Of a stretch of 40,915 nt of DNA, positions 19,593-27,358 are shown piece after piece. The position numbers and the translations under genes are program-made. Source of the DNA: Rickettsiales bacterium (lineage in GTDB: Bacteria; Pseudomonadota; Alphaproteobacteria; Rickettsiales; UBA1997); assembly GCA_018969185.1 (NCBI GenBank), contig JAGWYT010000011.1:1-40915 (forward strand), given 5' to 3'. Under the pieces are notes generated by a model that saw only the letters and a program-made list of their open reading frames with translations, made no database searches and was not told the DNA's origin. Each line of letters starts with the position of its first letter. Positions within the stretch are counted from its first letter, which is position 1.

Positions 19593-20565
19593 AAATATTT
19601 TTATTTTAATAACAAAAAAATGTCATCCTGAGACTACAGCCACTTTTAGTGGCTGTTGGCGAAGGATCTCATGCGTTTTAAAGAGATGCTTTGCTTCGCT
19701 TAGCATGACAGCGGTAGTTACAATTTTTTGTTTTAGTTTTTCTTATGCAGCAACAGCAGAAGAAAAGGGCTGCGGTAAAGACTATTATTCTTTATTACTT
19801 AAAGATGATGGAGAAATTTTATCTGATGTGAAAGCAGATGTAACCGCTTATCCAGCTTCTTTAACCAAATTGATGACTTTATATTTAACCTTCGAAGCCT
19901 TAGAAAAAGGAGAAATTTCAATTGAGCAAAATATAAAAGTTTCAGCGCGCGGAGAAGAAGTTTCAAAAGTTAATAAAAATAACAGCTTACATTTGAAGGA
20001 AGGAGATAAAATTACAGTTCGCGATGCCGTTAAAGGTGTGATTGTAAAATCTTTTAATGAAGCCTCTGTATCACTCGCTGAAGCGGTGTCAGGAGATGAG
20101 TGGAAATTTGTTAGAAAAATGAATGAGAAGGCAGAAGAACTCGGGATGAATAGAACAAGTTTTAGAAATTCTTCTGGGCTGCATGAAGTTGGGCAATACA
20201 CAACAGCCTATGATTTAGCGCGCCTAACCTTGGCGCTCAAAAATGATTTTCCTGGTTATTATCATTTATTTTCTCTTAAACATTTTTCATATAAGGGAAC
20301 AAAATATGTTACGCATAATCATGTCTTAGCGGAATATAAAGGAGCGGAAGGCATGAAAACAGGCTTTACCAATGCTTCAGGATTTAACCTAATTAGCATT
20401 GCGAAGAAGCATGATGTTAGAGTTATTTCAGTTTTGCTTAATTGCGAAACTTACAAAAAACGTGATAAATTTACAAAAAAACTTTTCGATGATATTTTTG
20501 CTAAATTTTCAAGAGGGTTTGAACCGCATGGTGAGAGTAGGTTGTTGAAGAGGTTTAGGTATTGA
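19585..20565 (+). CDS. D-alanyl-D-alanine carboxypeptidase (S11 family) with a repeat in its signal peptide
   Basis: 326 residues. It is a penicillin-binding serine peptidase that trims the terminal D-Ala of peptidoglycan pentapeptides. The catalytic triad motifs are SLTK (92-95), SFN (157-159) and KTG (258-260), with normal spacing. The N-terminus is abnormal. MFKNIFILI and VVTIFCFSFSYA would together make a good signal peptide, but ~32 residues encoded by a palindromic repeat (19621-19710; KKCHPETTATFSGC...) separate them. Export may therefore use only the second half or be impaired. The start overlaps the lpxB stop. Confidence 0.93.
   Translation: MFKNIFILITKKCHPETTATFSGCWRRISCVLKRCFASLSMTAVVTIFCFSFSYAATAEEKGCGKDYYSLLLKDDGEILSDVKADVTAYPASLTKLMTLYLTFEALEKGEISIEQNIKVSARGEEVSKVNKNNSLHLKEGDKITVRDAVKGVIVKSFNEASVSLAEAVSGDEWKFVRKMNEKAEELGMNRTSFRNSSGLHEVGQYTTAYDLARLTLALKNDFPGYYHLFSLKHFSYKGTKYVTHNHVLAEYKGAEGMKTGFTNASGFNLISIAKKHDVRVISVLLNCETYKKRDKFTKKLFDDIFAKFSRGFEPHGESRLLKRFRY
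19621..19710. repeat. GTCATCCTGAG-family palindrome inserted in a coding sequence
   Basis: It starts TGTCATCCTGAG (19621) and ends AGCATGACA (19702-19710). Inside is the hairpin ACAGCCACTTTTAGTGGCTG, whose arms match the 521-541 hairpin, then GGCGAAGGATCTCATG. It is in frame within the signal-peptide region of the D,D-carboxypeptidase. Confidence 0.85.
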
Positions 20566-20576
20566 ACTCTTTTTAT

Positions 20577-21032
20577 CTAAATCGATTTTACAAACCACTT
20601 TGAAGCTACTATCAAATTCATCTCACGTAAAAAATTATTTTTTGCTTGATCGTGTGCACCACTTACAATCAAGATTTGTTTGACTCCTTTGTTTGCAGCA
20701 ATTTTTTTAATTTTATTAATTAATCTTTTGCCAACGTTATTCCATAATTCTTTCTTAGTAACACAGAAATCATCGATCATTAAAGTTAATCCAGCATCAT
20801 AAACTTCTGGTGGAGCAATAACTCTTCCAACTATAAAGCCATCTTTGTTATTAGAAACAAGAGCTATTATATCTTGCTGTTTAAGTAATTTTTCAAACCA
20901 TTTTTGTTGAATTTCATCCGAATTTTTCGCCATTTTCCAAAACTGTTTCTGGACTTTGGAATAACTTTCTCTCTTGTTGTGGCTTAAACTAACCATCCAA
21001 GAAATATCAGATTTTTTTGCCTTTTGTATCAT
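20577..21032 (-). CDS. GNAT-family N-acetyltransferase, probable
   Basis: 151 residues from the ATG at 21032 (MIQKAKKSDISWMVSLS). The frame is open 22 codons further, but that part is encoded by repeat DNA (MNMWTGLETRIPHKK) and is excluded. The pattern fits a GNAT fold: an N-terminal AKKSDISWMV strand/helix, IIALVSNNKDGFIVGRVIAP (central strands), LMIDDFCVTKKELWNNVGKRL (acetyl-CoA pyrophosphate loop position, with a degenerate Q/RxxGxG/A), and a terminal QILIVSGAHDQAKNNFLREM. Substrate unknown. It is convergent with the D,D-carboxypeptidase, 11 bases apart. Confidence 0.65.
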   Translation of the reverse strand: MIQKAKKSDISWMVSLSHNKRESYSKVQKQFWKMAKNSDEIQQKWFEKLLKQQDIIALVSNNKDGFIVGRVIAPPEVYDAGLTLMIDDFCVTKKELWNNVGKRLINKIKKIAANKGVKQILIVSGAHDQAKNNFLREMNLIVASKWFVKSI

Positions 21033-21171
21033 AAATAATTTCTCATAAATAGTTTTCTTATGCGGGATTCTAGTCTCTAACCCAGTCCACATGTTCATTC
21101 AAAAATTATAATATGCATGAATGTGAGGACGGAGATCTTAATACCCCGTCCTGCGCTAACTCCTACCCACA

Positions 21172-21317
21172 CGTCATTGCGGAGCTATAATTTCTTAGGA
21201 TCGCGAAGCGATTCTTAGAAATTATTCATCCGCAATCCATAAAATAATCAATGGATACCGGATCTACAGTTTCTAAGTTGGCAAAGCCAACTAAGAAACT
21301 GTTTGTCCGGCATGACG
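21172..21317. repeat. Composite palindrome between dnaE fragment and GNAT gene
   Basis: The 296-base gap 21033-21328 carries no gene. It contains outer arms CGTCATTGCGGA (21172) and TCCGGCATGACG (ending 21317), imperfectly complementary. Nested hairpins include AATTTCTTAG...CTTAGAAATT, ATCCAT/ATGGAT and CAGTTTCTTAGTTGGC-type arms around 21261-21303 with a GCAAAGC loop. It probably also separates the convergent-strand transcripts. Confidence 0.75.
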
Positions 21318-21328
21318 ATGTTGGTGTA

Positions 21329-22522
21329 TTAAAACACCTCAACATCAACAACTTTGTCAATAGAGCGGAGTCTTGCTATATCTGAATCATCGAGCAAATA
21401 TTTTTCAGGTAATTCAACCTTGACAACCTTATCTTGCATCATTACAACAAAAAATATTTTAGTGAATTTCTCGAAATTATTTGGTGCAACTCTTTGCGCG
21501 ACAAAAGATTTTACATTAAAAATTGTGTCACGTTCTTTAATTATTATTTCGATCTTAGAAAAAATCTTTTTCTCTTTTAACTTCTCGATTTTTTCTTGAT
21601 ATAATTTTTCTTCACTCTGTTTAGGAGCGTTGTTTTGAGATCCTTGAGAAGGTTTTTGTTCTGGTCTAAAATCACGATTAGAATCTCTAAAATCAGAACG
21701 ATTTCTATTTGGCTGCTTCTTGATATCTTCAAAATCTTTTTCTTTCGCTTTAGTATATTTTATAAAATCATCTAATTTTCTAACGTCGCGAACCAGAATT
21801 CTTGTGCCTCCGTCATCTTTCTTAATCAAACAATCAATTTGCACCATGCTGCCATCATTTAAAAGATCTCTGGCATTGGTGATAAGATTTTCATCAAAAA
21901 TCATCGCTTCATAAATGCCCAAATGATCTGAAATTGTAAGATAAGCAAAACGCCCGCGTGAGCCAGAGCGGTGCTTGCTGCTTGCAATAACACCTGACAT
22001 TTTTACTAAACTATTGTCCTCTAATTCGCCCTTTTCTAATTTGTCAGAAAAAATTATGCCGCGTTTTTTTAGATCAGAAACGTAATCATCAATTGGATGC
22101 TCATTTAGAAAGAACCCAAAAGCTTCAAATTCCTTTTGTAATTTTTCGATCTTGTTCCAATTATCAACTTTCTTCAATTCTGGCTTTATTTTTGCTTCCG
22201 ACAATAAACCAAACAAACTCATTTGATTTGATGAAGCGCTTTCGGCAACTCTTGCGGCATGGCTTGAAATTATATCAAAAGAATCTGCAATTTGTCTGCG
22301 ATTAGAACTAACACAGTCAAAAGCCCCAGCTTTTGCCAAAGCCTCAATTGATTTTTTGTTAATTGTTTTTGGATCAAGTCTTTCAGAAAAATCATAAATA
22401 TCTTTAAACTTTCCATTGGTTTTGCGCTCTTTCGCCATATTTTCGGTCATGCCAAAACCAACGGCTTTTATGGCGCCAAGTCCAAATCTAATTGCTAATT
22501 GTGATTTATTTTCAGTCTGCAT
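21329..22522 (-). CDS. dnaE: DNA polymerase III alpha subunit, free-standing C-terminal fragment
   Basis: 397 residues matching only the C-terminal third of DnaE (normally ~1150). Order: the tandem helix-hairpin-helix region (~8-70, IRFGLGAIKAVG, NKKSIEALAKAGAFDC), the linker NRRQIADSFDIISSHAARVA, the internal beta-clamp-binding motif QMSLFG (100-105), an OB fold (~170-255, KMSGVIASSKHRSGSRGRFA), and an Asn/Arg/Gln-rich linker before the tail domain. The PHP and polymerase catalytic domains are absent and are not upstream, where uppP lies. The start overlaps the uppP stop (TAATG), so it is expressed in that operon. It may be a true split subunit, a rearrangement scar or an assembly break. Confidence 0.88.
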   Translation of the reverse strand: MQTENKSQLAIRFGLGAIKAVGFGMTENMAKERKTNGKFKDIYDFSERLDPKTINKKSIEALAKAGAFDCVSSNRRQIADSFDIISSHAARVAESASSNQMSLFGLLSEAKIKPELKKVDNWNKIEKLQKEFEAFGFFLNEHPIDDYVSDLKKRGIIFSDKLEKGELEDNSLVKMSGVIASSKHRSGSRGRFAYLTISDHLGIYEAMIFDENLITNARDLLNDGSMVQIDCLIKKDDGGTRILVRDVRKLDDFIKYTKAKEKDFEDIKKQPNRNRSDFRDSNRDFRPEQKPSQGSQNNAPKQSEEKLYQEKIEKLKEKKIFSKIEIIIKERDTIFNVKSFVAQRVAPNNFEKFTKIFFVVMMQDKVVKVELPEKYLLDDSDIARLRSIDKVVDVEVF

Positions 22523-23313
22523 TAAACAATAAAAATCAAAATAACTATTCCAACAATAATTCTATAAACTCCAAAAATTACGAAATTATTTTTACTAACA
22601 TAGCTTAAGAACCATTTAATTACAAAGATCGCCGAGATAAAAGCTGATAAAGTTCCAATTAAAAGTAATTCAACATTAGAAAAGGTGAGGGTGCTGATAT
22701 TTTTGCTGAGATCATAAACTGTTGCGGCAAATATTGTTGGAATTGCCAAGAAGAATGAAAATTCAGTGGCGGTTTTACGATCTAATTTTAATAAAAGCCC
22801 GCCAATTATAGTGGCTCCAGATCTTGATATTCCGGGAATCATCGCCAAGCATTGAAACAAACCAATGTAAAGAGCTTTAGAAAAAGTAATATCATCAATA
22901 TTGTTAGTTTCAGATTTTCTTTTAGTGTATTCAACAATGATCATAATAACGCCACCAATGATTAAGCTTATTGCTATAACAAATGTTGAAAATAGAAATT
23001 GTTTGATGAGATCATGAAATAAAGCTCCAAAAAACACCGCTGGCAAAAAAGCCAAAGCCAAATTAATTGAAAATTTCTGCTGATTTTTTTGATTTAAGTT
23101 AAATATGACATCAAAAATTTTTTTACGATAAATAATACAAACCGCAAAAATTGCGCCAACCTGAATTACAATCTCAAAGAGATTATTTTTTATTGATTGA
23201 AAATCGATTAAGTAAGAAGCAATAAGAAGATGCGCTGTTGAAGAAACTGGAATGAATTCTGTTAATCCTTCAATTATTCCAAGAAAAATAGTTTTGAATA
23301 AATCCGTTATCAT
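22522..23313 (-). CDS. uppP: Undecaprenyl-diphosphatase (BacA/UppP)
   Basis: 263 residues from the ATG at 23313 (MITDLFKTIFLGIIEGLTEF). The frame extends 27 codons upstream, but that part is repeat-encoded and is rejected. This integral membrane protein recycles the lipid carrier for peptidoglycan by dephosphorylating undecaprenyl diphosphate. Signature motifs: GIIEGLTEFIPVSSTAHL (Glu-rich/PVSS motif) and MIPGISRSGATIIGGL (PGxSRSGxT). About eight hydrophobic helices are visible. It is followed without a gap by the dnaE fragment and preceded on the same strand by tRNA-Leu and a repeat. Confidence 0.95.
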   Translation of the reverse strand: MITDLFKTIFLGIIEGLTEFIPVSSTAHLLIASYLIDFQSIKNNLFEIVIQVGAIFAVCIIYRKKIFDVIFNLNQKNQQKFSINLALAFLPAVFFGALFHDLIKQFLFSTFVIAISLIIGGVIMIIVEYTKRKSETNNIDDITFSKALYIGLFQCLAMIPGISRSGATIIGGLLLKLDRKTATEFSFFLAIPTIFAATVYDLSKNISTLTFSNVELLLIGTLSAFISAIFVIKWFLSYVSKNNFVIFGVYRIIVGIVILIFIV

Positions 23314-23343
23314 CGGTTGCCAGTGAATAGAAAAATTGAATAG

Positions 23344-23409
23344 AAAAATTTTCTGGTTTTGACACTTCGTCAAGCTCAGTGCGACGCAGCTCAACCGGCG
23401 AAAATTTTT
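23344..23409. repeat. Single GGTTGAGC-type element between tRNA-Leu and uppP
   Basis: The AT-rich stem AAAAATTTTC (23344-23353) / GAAAATTTTT (23400-23409) encloses a core that on the minus strand begins GGTTGAGCTGCGTCGCACTG and ends TGTCAAAACC. It is a variant of the core seen at 13768-13786, enlarged in the loop. It sits in the uppP leader. Confidence 0.75.
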
Positions 23410-23426
23410 TTGCTAATTTGTTGTGT

Positions 23427-23512
23427 GGTACCTCTAGTCCGACTCGAACGGACACACCCATACGGGCAATAGATTTTGAGTCTATCGCGTCTACCAATTC
23501 CGCCATAGAGGC
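23427..23512 (-). tRNA. tRNA-Leu (CAA anticodon)
   Basis: 86 bases with encoded CCA. The acceptor stem GCCTCTA/TAGAGGT (first pair G-T) is followed by the D-arm AATTGGTAGACGC. The anticodon stem ATAGA/TCTAT carries loop CTCAAAA, giving anticodon CAA, which reads UUG. The long variable arm is typical of tRNA-Leu, and the T-arm contains GTTCGAGTC. The 5' end is at 23512. The frame MAELVDAIDSKS seen here is a well-known translation artefact of this tRNA. Confidence 0.96.
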
Positions 23513-23622
23513 ACAAGCTTAAGAAAGATAAAATCTTTTTACCAATCCGATTTTTTTATTTAAGAATAAAATGCTTTTAAAATAAAGCTAAAAAATAAAT
23601 CGAATAAATTTTTTTATTTTGA

Positions 23623-23654
23623 ATGTCATCCTGAGCGAAAGCTCAAGATGACAT
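23623..23654. repeat. Short GTCATCCTGAGC hairpin
   Basis: ATGTCATCCTGAGC (23623-23636), loop GAAA, GCTCAAGATGACAT (23641-23654): a 14-bp stem with one mismatch. It is the minimal form of the family at 1131-1220. The gene-free stretch from 23513 to 23889 is otherwise AT-rich with no recognised feature. Confidence 0.85.
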
Positions 23655-23889
23655 ATCCCAAAAAAATAAAAATTCTAAAAAGTAAAAATTTGGGGAAGAA
23701 ATGGTAACAGGCAGTGATTAAAAAGTAAAACCTTTAAATCGTAATATATAGTAATATAGCCCTAAAATCTTGATATTTATTTTACATAATATACATTATG
23801 GGGAAAATACTATTCTTAGAAAGGAGCACTATTTATCCAGCCAGATCCTTTAAAATCAAAGCCTCTTCTTCCAGACTAGAACTTAGGAA

Positions 23890-24441
23890 TTAATACAAAT
23901 CAACCTTGTGAATTTGATAGTGATTTTTTGAATAGCCAAATAAAGCTTGAACCAATTCGTTAGCTTTTTCTTTATCTCCATTTTTCAAATGAGATTTATT
24001 AACATGTTTTTGATATATCGCCTGCACTGCTTCTGCTGATTTTTTATAATCTTCATTTTTTAAAAATAAACGAACATATAAAACTCCTTCCTTATCCTTA
24101 TAGCTATTAACTTCAGAAGCTTTTGATATTGGAAGGTTTTTTATAACTTCTTGAGTTGCTTGATTAAAAATCTTTTTTACTTGTGAAGAATTTTTAAACT
24201 TAATTTGTCCTGAAATATCATTGATAATTCTTGTAATCTTCGCTCCAATTATTTTAGAAATTTCAGCTCTTGCATCATTTTCAGCAATTAATGTTTGATT
24301 ATCACTAGGATAAGATATTCCAACTGCAGCAACTCCATTTTTCATGTAAGGATTTAACACCCAATCTGGTAAATTTGATGAATTGTGAGAACAGCTATTA
24401 ACTAAACCAAGAATTAAAACTAAAAATAATATTTTTTTCAT
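23890..24441 (-). CDS. LPP20-family lipoprotein
   Basis: 183 residues. The lipoprotein signal peptide is MKKILFLVLILGLVNSC with the lipidated Cys at 17. The mature part opens with LPDWVLNPY and GVAAVGISYPSDN, then AENDARAEISKIIGAKI. This matches the LPP20/LPOH pattern (PxWv..P...aVG.a......a...A...Ar.eLak). The rest is helical and charged. It should be anchored in the outer or inner membrane facing the periplasm; function in most species is unknown. The broken beta-lactamase-family gene lies just upstream on the same strand. Confidence 0.75.
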   Translation of the reverse strand: MKKILFLVLILGLVNSCSHNSSNLPDWVLNPYMKNGVAAVGISYPSDNQTLIAENDARAEISKIIGAKITRIINDISGQIKFKNSSQVKKIFNQATQEVIKNLPISKASEVNSYKDKEGVLYVRLFLKNEDYKKSAEAVQAIYQKHVNKSHLKNGDKEKANELVQALFGYSKNHYQIHKVDLY

Positions 24442-24448
24442 AAGTTTT

Positions 24449-25004
24449 TTAAATTTCGTTAAATTTACTTCCTTTAACTCGAGATATTTCTTTTGTGTGA
24501 GTTATTGGTGATGGTTTAGCTGTAGCAAGATCAATTGCATCAATTCTTTGTTTTTGAAATAAGTCAAATTTTTCTTGAAAATCCTCATAAGATTTCTCTA
24601 AACCATTTCTAATTTCAACTAGTTGAGATTCAGAATAATTTTTAGAAAGTTCTAAAGTTTTCTTGTAATTCCTTCTACTAAATAATCCTTATATTTTTCT
24701 TCTTCTGTCATTCTAACTATTGTTGCCGCAGTAACAATTTTAGTAATGCTACCAGCACAAAAAATAGTATCGCTTGTGATGCCATCAGAGGTCAGTTTTC
24801 TTTCTGAAATTTCTTCACCAAATTTTATAACTGATATGGAAGAAGCAGTTGAAATTCCATCAATTGCTATAGAATCAGTAATTGATTTATTGCTAATTTT
24901 CTATTTTCTATATCGTCAATTAATGAGCCATCTCTTCTTTCAACAAGACCTTGTGATATTTCTGTTGGATTTTGAAATTCAGTTGGAACTTGTTGTTTTG
25001 TCAT
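24449..25004 (-). pseudogene. Broken beta-lactamase/serine-hydrolase family gene
   Basis: Starting at ATG 25004, frame 1 reads MTKQQVPTEFQNPTEISQGL and stops at 24867. A one-base shift restores homology: ISTASSISVIKFGEEISERK, then TIFCAGSITKIVTAATIVRM. This resembles the N-terminal part of class C beta-lactamase-like serine hydrolases, with SITK as the SxxK motif. The frame stops soon after (GITRKL*). A third frame is open to 24449 (LELSKNYSESQLVEIRNGLE, a helical stretch of unclear origin). The YxN and KTG-type motifs are missing, so the gene is frameshifted and deleted. Confidence 0.72.
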
Positions 25005-25024
25005 ATTTATATTTTTTAAATGAA

Positions 25025-25120
25025 TTTTTATCTTTTCGCTGGTTGAGCCTGTCGAAACCAAGAAAAGATAAAAATGATCTTATCCTTGGTTTCGAAAGGC
25101 TCAACCAGCGGATAATATCA
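25025..25120. repeat. Convergent pair of GGTTGAGC-core elements
   Basis: Unit 1: stem TTTTTATCTTTT (25025-25036) / AAAAGATAAAAA (25063-25074) around GGTTGAGCCTGTCGAAACC. Unit 2, inverse: stem TTATCC (25080-25085) / GGATAA (25110-25115) around GGTTTCGAAAGGCTCAACC, extended outward by TGAT/ATCA. Its two stems are the same two as in the 5775-5871 pair but in swapped order. It lies downstream of kbl and upstream of the broken hydrolase. Confidence 0.9.
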
Positions 25121-25142
25121 TTTTTACAGTCATCTAGTATTT

Positions 25143-26342
25143 TTAAATCACAGAAAGCTTCTTACCAATTTTAATAAAAGAATCTATTGCCTTATCCAAA
25201 TGCTCTTTCGTGTGAGCCGCAGAAATTTGCACGCGAATTCTGGCTTCATTTTTAGGAACAACTGGGAAAGAAAATGCAATTACGTAAATTCCATCTTCAA
25301 TCATTGCCTTTGCAACTTTTTCTGCTATTAACGCATCATAAAACATCACCGCTACAACAGGGTGCGTGCTTGGTCTGATATCAAAACCAGCAGCAACCAT
25401 TTTCTCTCTAAAATAAGCCGTGTTATCCGCTGATTTTTTAATTAAATCTTTAGAATTCTTAATCATCTTCAAAATCTCAATTCCAACTGCGGCGGTCATT
25501 GGCAAGATATTATTTGAAAATAGATAAGGTCTTGCTTTGTTTCTTAATTTATCAATCACCTCTTTTTTTGAAGCAACAAAACCACCGCCAGAGCCACCAA
25601 GAGCCTTACCTAAAGTGCTGGTTAAAATATCAACCCTGCCCTCAACTCCGCACAATTCAAGAGTTCCGCGGCCATTCTGTCCAATAAAACCTGTAGCGTG
25701 AGAATCATCAACTAAAACTAATGAATCATATTTTTCTGCTAAATCACAAATTTCTTTTAATTTAGCAATGTCACCATCCATTGAAAACACGCCGTCCGTA
25801 ACAATTACACGATTTTTTGCACCACTTGCCGCTTTTAATTTTTCTTCTAAATCAGCCATATCATCAAATCTATAAAAATGGCGCGCAGCTTTGGATAATC
25901 TGATTCCATCAATTAAACTGGCATGATTTAAATCAGCTGAAATTATAGCATCTTTTTCATCAAATAAAGAAGAAAACACGCCACCATTAGCAGCAAAGCA
26001 TGATGAGAAAGTGATTACATCTTCAAAACCAAGAAAATTAGCCAAGTCTTTTTCAAACTGTTTATGAAGATCAAAGGTTCCACAAATAAAGCGCACTGAC
26101 GCGGTTCCAAGACCATATTTTTCAACCGCTTTCTTAGCTATTTCTATTAAATGTGGGTTGTTGGCAAGACCAAGATAATTATTAGCGCAAAAGTTAAGAA
26201 CTTTTTTGCTTGAGCCATTAAGTAAAATCTCAACTTCTGATGATTGAGAGGTGGTGATTTGATATTCACTCTTATAAAGTCCTGTATTTTTTAATTCTTG
26301 TAATTCGGCAGAGATATTGTCTAAAAATTCTTTTCTTATCAT
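25143..26342 (-). CDS. kbl: Glycine C-acetyltransferase (2-amino-3-ketobutyrate CoA ligase)
   Basis: 399 residues, full length. This PLP enzyme of the alpha-oxoamine synthase family cleaves 2-amino-3-ketobutyrate with CoA to glycine and acetyl-CoA, the second step of threonine breakdown. Motifs: NFCANNYLGLANNP, FSSCFAANGG, ADLNHASLIDGIRLS, LVLVDDSHATGFIG and the PLP lysine in STLGKALGGSGGGF. The length and the N-terminus MIRKEFLDNISAELQELK fit Kbl better than BioF or HemA. The usual partner tdh is not in the window. Confidence 0.93.
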   Translation of the reverse strand: MIRKEFLDNISAELQELKNTGLYKSEYQITTSQSSEVEILLNGSSKKVLNFCANNYLGLANNPHLIEIAKKAVEKYGLGTASVRFICGTFDLHKQFEKDLANFLGFEDVITFSSCFAANGGVFSSLFDEKDAIISADLNHASLIDGIRLSKAARHFYRFDDMADLEEKLKAASGAKNRVIVTDGVFSMDGDIAKLKEICDLAEKYDSLVLVDDSHATGFIGQNGRGTLELCGVEGRVDILTSTLGKALGGSGGGFVASKKEVIDKLRNKARPYLFSNNILPMTAAVGIEILKMIKNSKDLIKKSADNTAYFREKMVAAGFDIRPSTHPVVAVMFYDALIAEKVAKAMIEDGIYVIAFSFPVVPKNEARIRVQISAAHTKEHLDKAIDSFIKIGKKLSVI

Positions 26343-26373
26343 AATAAAATTGTATTAATGGCGAAGCTGATTT

Positions 26374-26485
26374 AATTTTTCTGGTCTTTACAAACTCGAC
26401 CGACGAAAAATTTAACAAAACAAATCATTTTGATCAAGTAACAAAAATTTTTCGTCGGTCGAGTTTGTAAAGACCAAGAAAAATT
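26374..26485. repeat. Long inverted repeat between kbl and the MNIO gene
   Basis: Arms 26374-26413 and 26445-26485 are complementary over ~40 bases with one single-base gap; the shared segment includes GGTCTTTACAAACTCGACCG. The loop is 31 bases. It lies in the divergent promoter region of kbl and the DUF692 gene, ending 18 bases before the latter's start. The sequence is unrelated to the other palindrome families here. Confidence 0.92.
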
Positions 26486-26503
26486 TATACAATTATTTAA
26501 GTA

Positions 26504-27355
26504 ATGAATAATCCCTTACAAACCTTACAAAACAAAATTGGCATTGGTCTTAGATCGCCTCATATAAAACAAATAATTACAGAAAAACCAAAAATTGGTT
26601 GGTTTGAAGTACATAGTGAAAATTATTATGCAAAAGGTGGGCCAGCTATTAAAAGCCTGCTTGAAATAAGAAAAGATTATCCAATTAGCCTGCACTCTGT
26701 TGGCAATTCTCTTGGCTCTTCACAAAAACTTGATATGGCTCATTTAAAAAGCTTAAAAGAGTTAATTAAAATAATTGATCCATTTTTAGTGTCTGACCAT
26801 ATTTCGTGGGGCATGGTTGATGGTAAAAATTTCAATGATCTATTGCCCCTGCCCTATAATAAAGAATCTCTCAAATCAATTTGTAAAAACATTTCACTGA
26901 TGCAGGATTTTTTGCAAAGAGAAATTTTAGTTGAGAATCCTTCAACTTATTTATCTTTTATTAATGACGAAATGGATGAAGCTGATTTTGTTAATGAAGT
27001 TACAAGAACAACGGGTTGTAAGCTTTTACTTGATGTAAATAATATTTTTGTTAGTTCAAAAAATGATAAAAAATTTAGTCCGCAAAAATATTTAGAAAAA
27101 ATTGATAAAAAATCAGTCAAAGAAATTCATTTGGCGGGCCATTCAAAATCAAAAATTTTTGATGGTAAAAAACATCAGGAAATTTTAATTGATACTCACA
27201 ATGATCTGGTTTGCGATGAAGTTTGGGAAATATATAAAATGGCAATTAAAAAATTTGGTCAGATTCTAACTTTAATTGAATGGGATCAAGATATTCCAGA
27301 ACTTAAAGTTTTGCTTGATGAAGCGAAGAAAGCGAGAAAAATTCTAACTAAATAA
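26504..27355 (+). CDS. MNIO-family (DUF692) iron enzyme, BufB-like
   Basis: 283 residues, full length for the family. MNIO proteins are TIM-barrel enzymes with two or three iron ions that modify cysteines or other residues of small precursor peptides. Likely metal ligands are visible: GLRSPH, FEVHSENYY, SLHSVGNSLG, SDHISW, LVENPSTYL, LLLDVNNIF, EIHLAGHS, IDTHNDLV and LIEWDQD. The gene is followed after three bases by a DUF2063 partner, the usual MNIO pairing. No small exported Cys-rich precursor is seen upstream or downstream. Confidence 0.9.
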   Translation: MNNPLQTLQNKIGIGLRSPHIKQIITEKPKIGWFEVHSENYYAKGGPAIKSLLEIRKDYPISLHSVGNSLGSSQKLDMAHLKSLKELIKIIDPFLVSDHISWGMVDGKNFNDLLPLPYNKESLKSICKNISLMQDFLQREILVENPSTYLSFINDEMDEADFVNEVTRTTGCKLLLDVNNIFVSSKNDKKFSPQKYLEKIDKKSVKEIHLAGHSKSKIFDGKKHQEILIDTHNDLVCDEVWEIYKMAIKKFGQILTLIEWDQDIPELKVLLDEAKKARKILTK

Positions 27356-27358
27356 AAC

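Noticed and set aside
21033-21098. 22-residue N-terminal extension of the GNAT protein
   Set aside because: The residues are encoded by a repeat also found near 17286-17305; the GNAT pattern starts at MIQKAKKSD.
23314-23394. 27-residue N-terminal extension of UppP
   Set aside because: It is read from a palindromic element; the family N-terminus starts at MITDLFKTIFLG.
23270-23506. Open frame beginning MAELVDAIDSKS
   Set aside because: It is the known false translation of tRNA-Leu on the same strand, running into repeat DNA and uppP.
24746-25174. 142-residue plus-strand open frame
   Set aside because: It is the antisense of the broken beta-lactamase-like gene and of a repeat pair; composition is not protein-like.
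25143-26342. BioF (8-amino-7-oxononanoate synthase) or ALA synthase
   Set aside because: Length, N-terminus and motifs fit Kbl best, and no biotin or heme genes are nearby, though the fold is shared.
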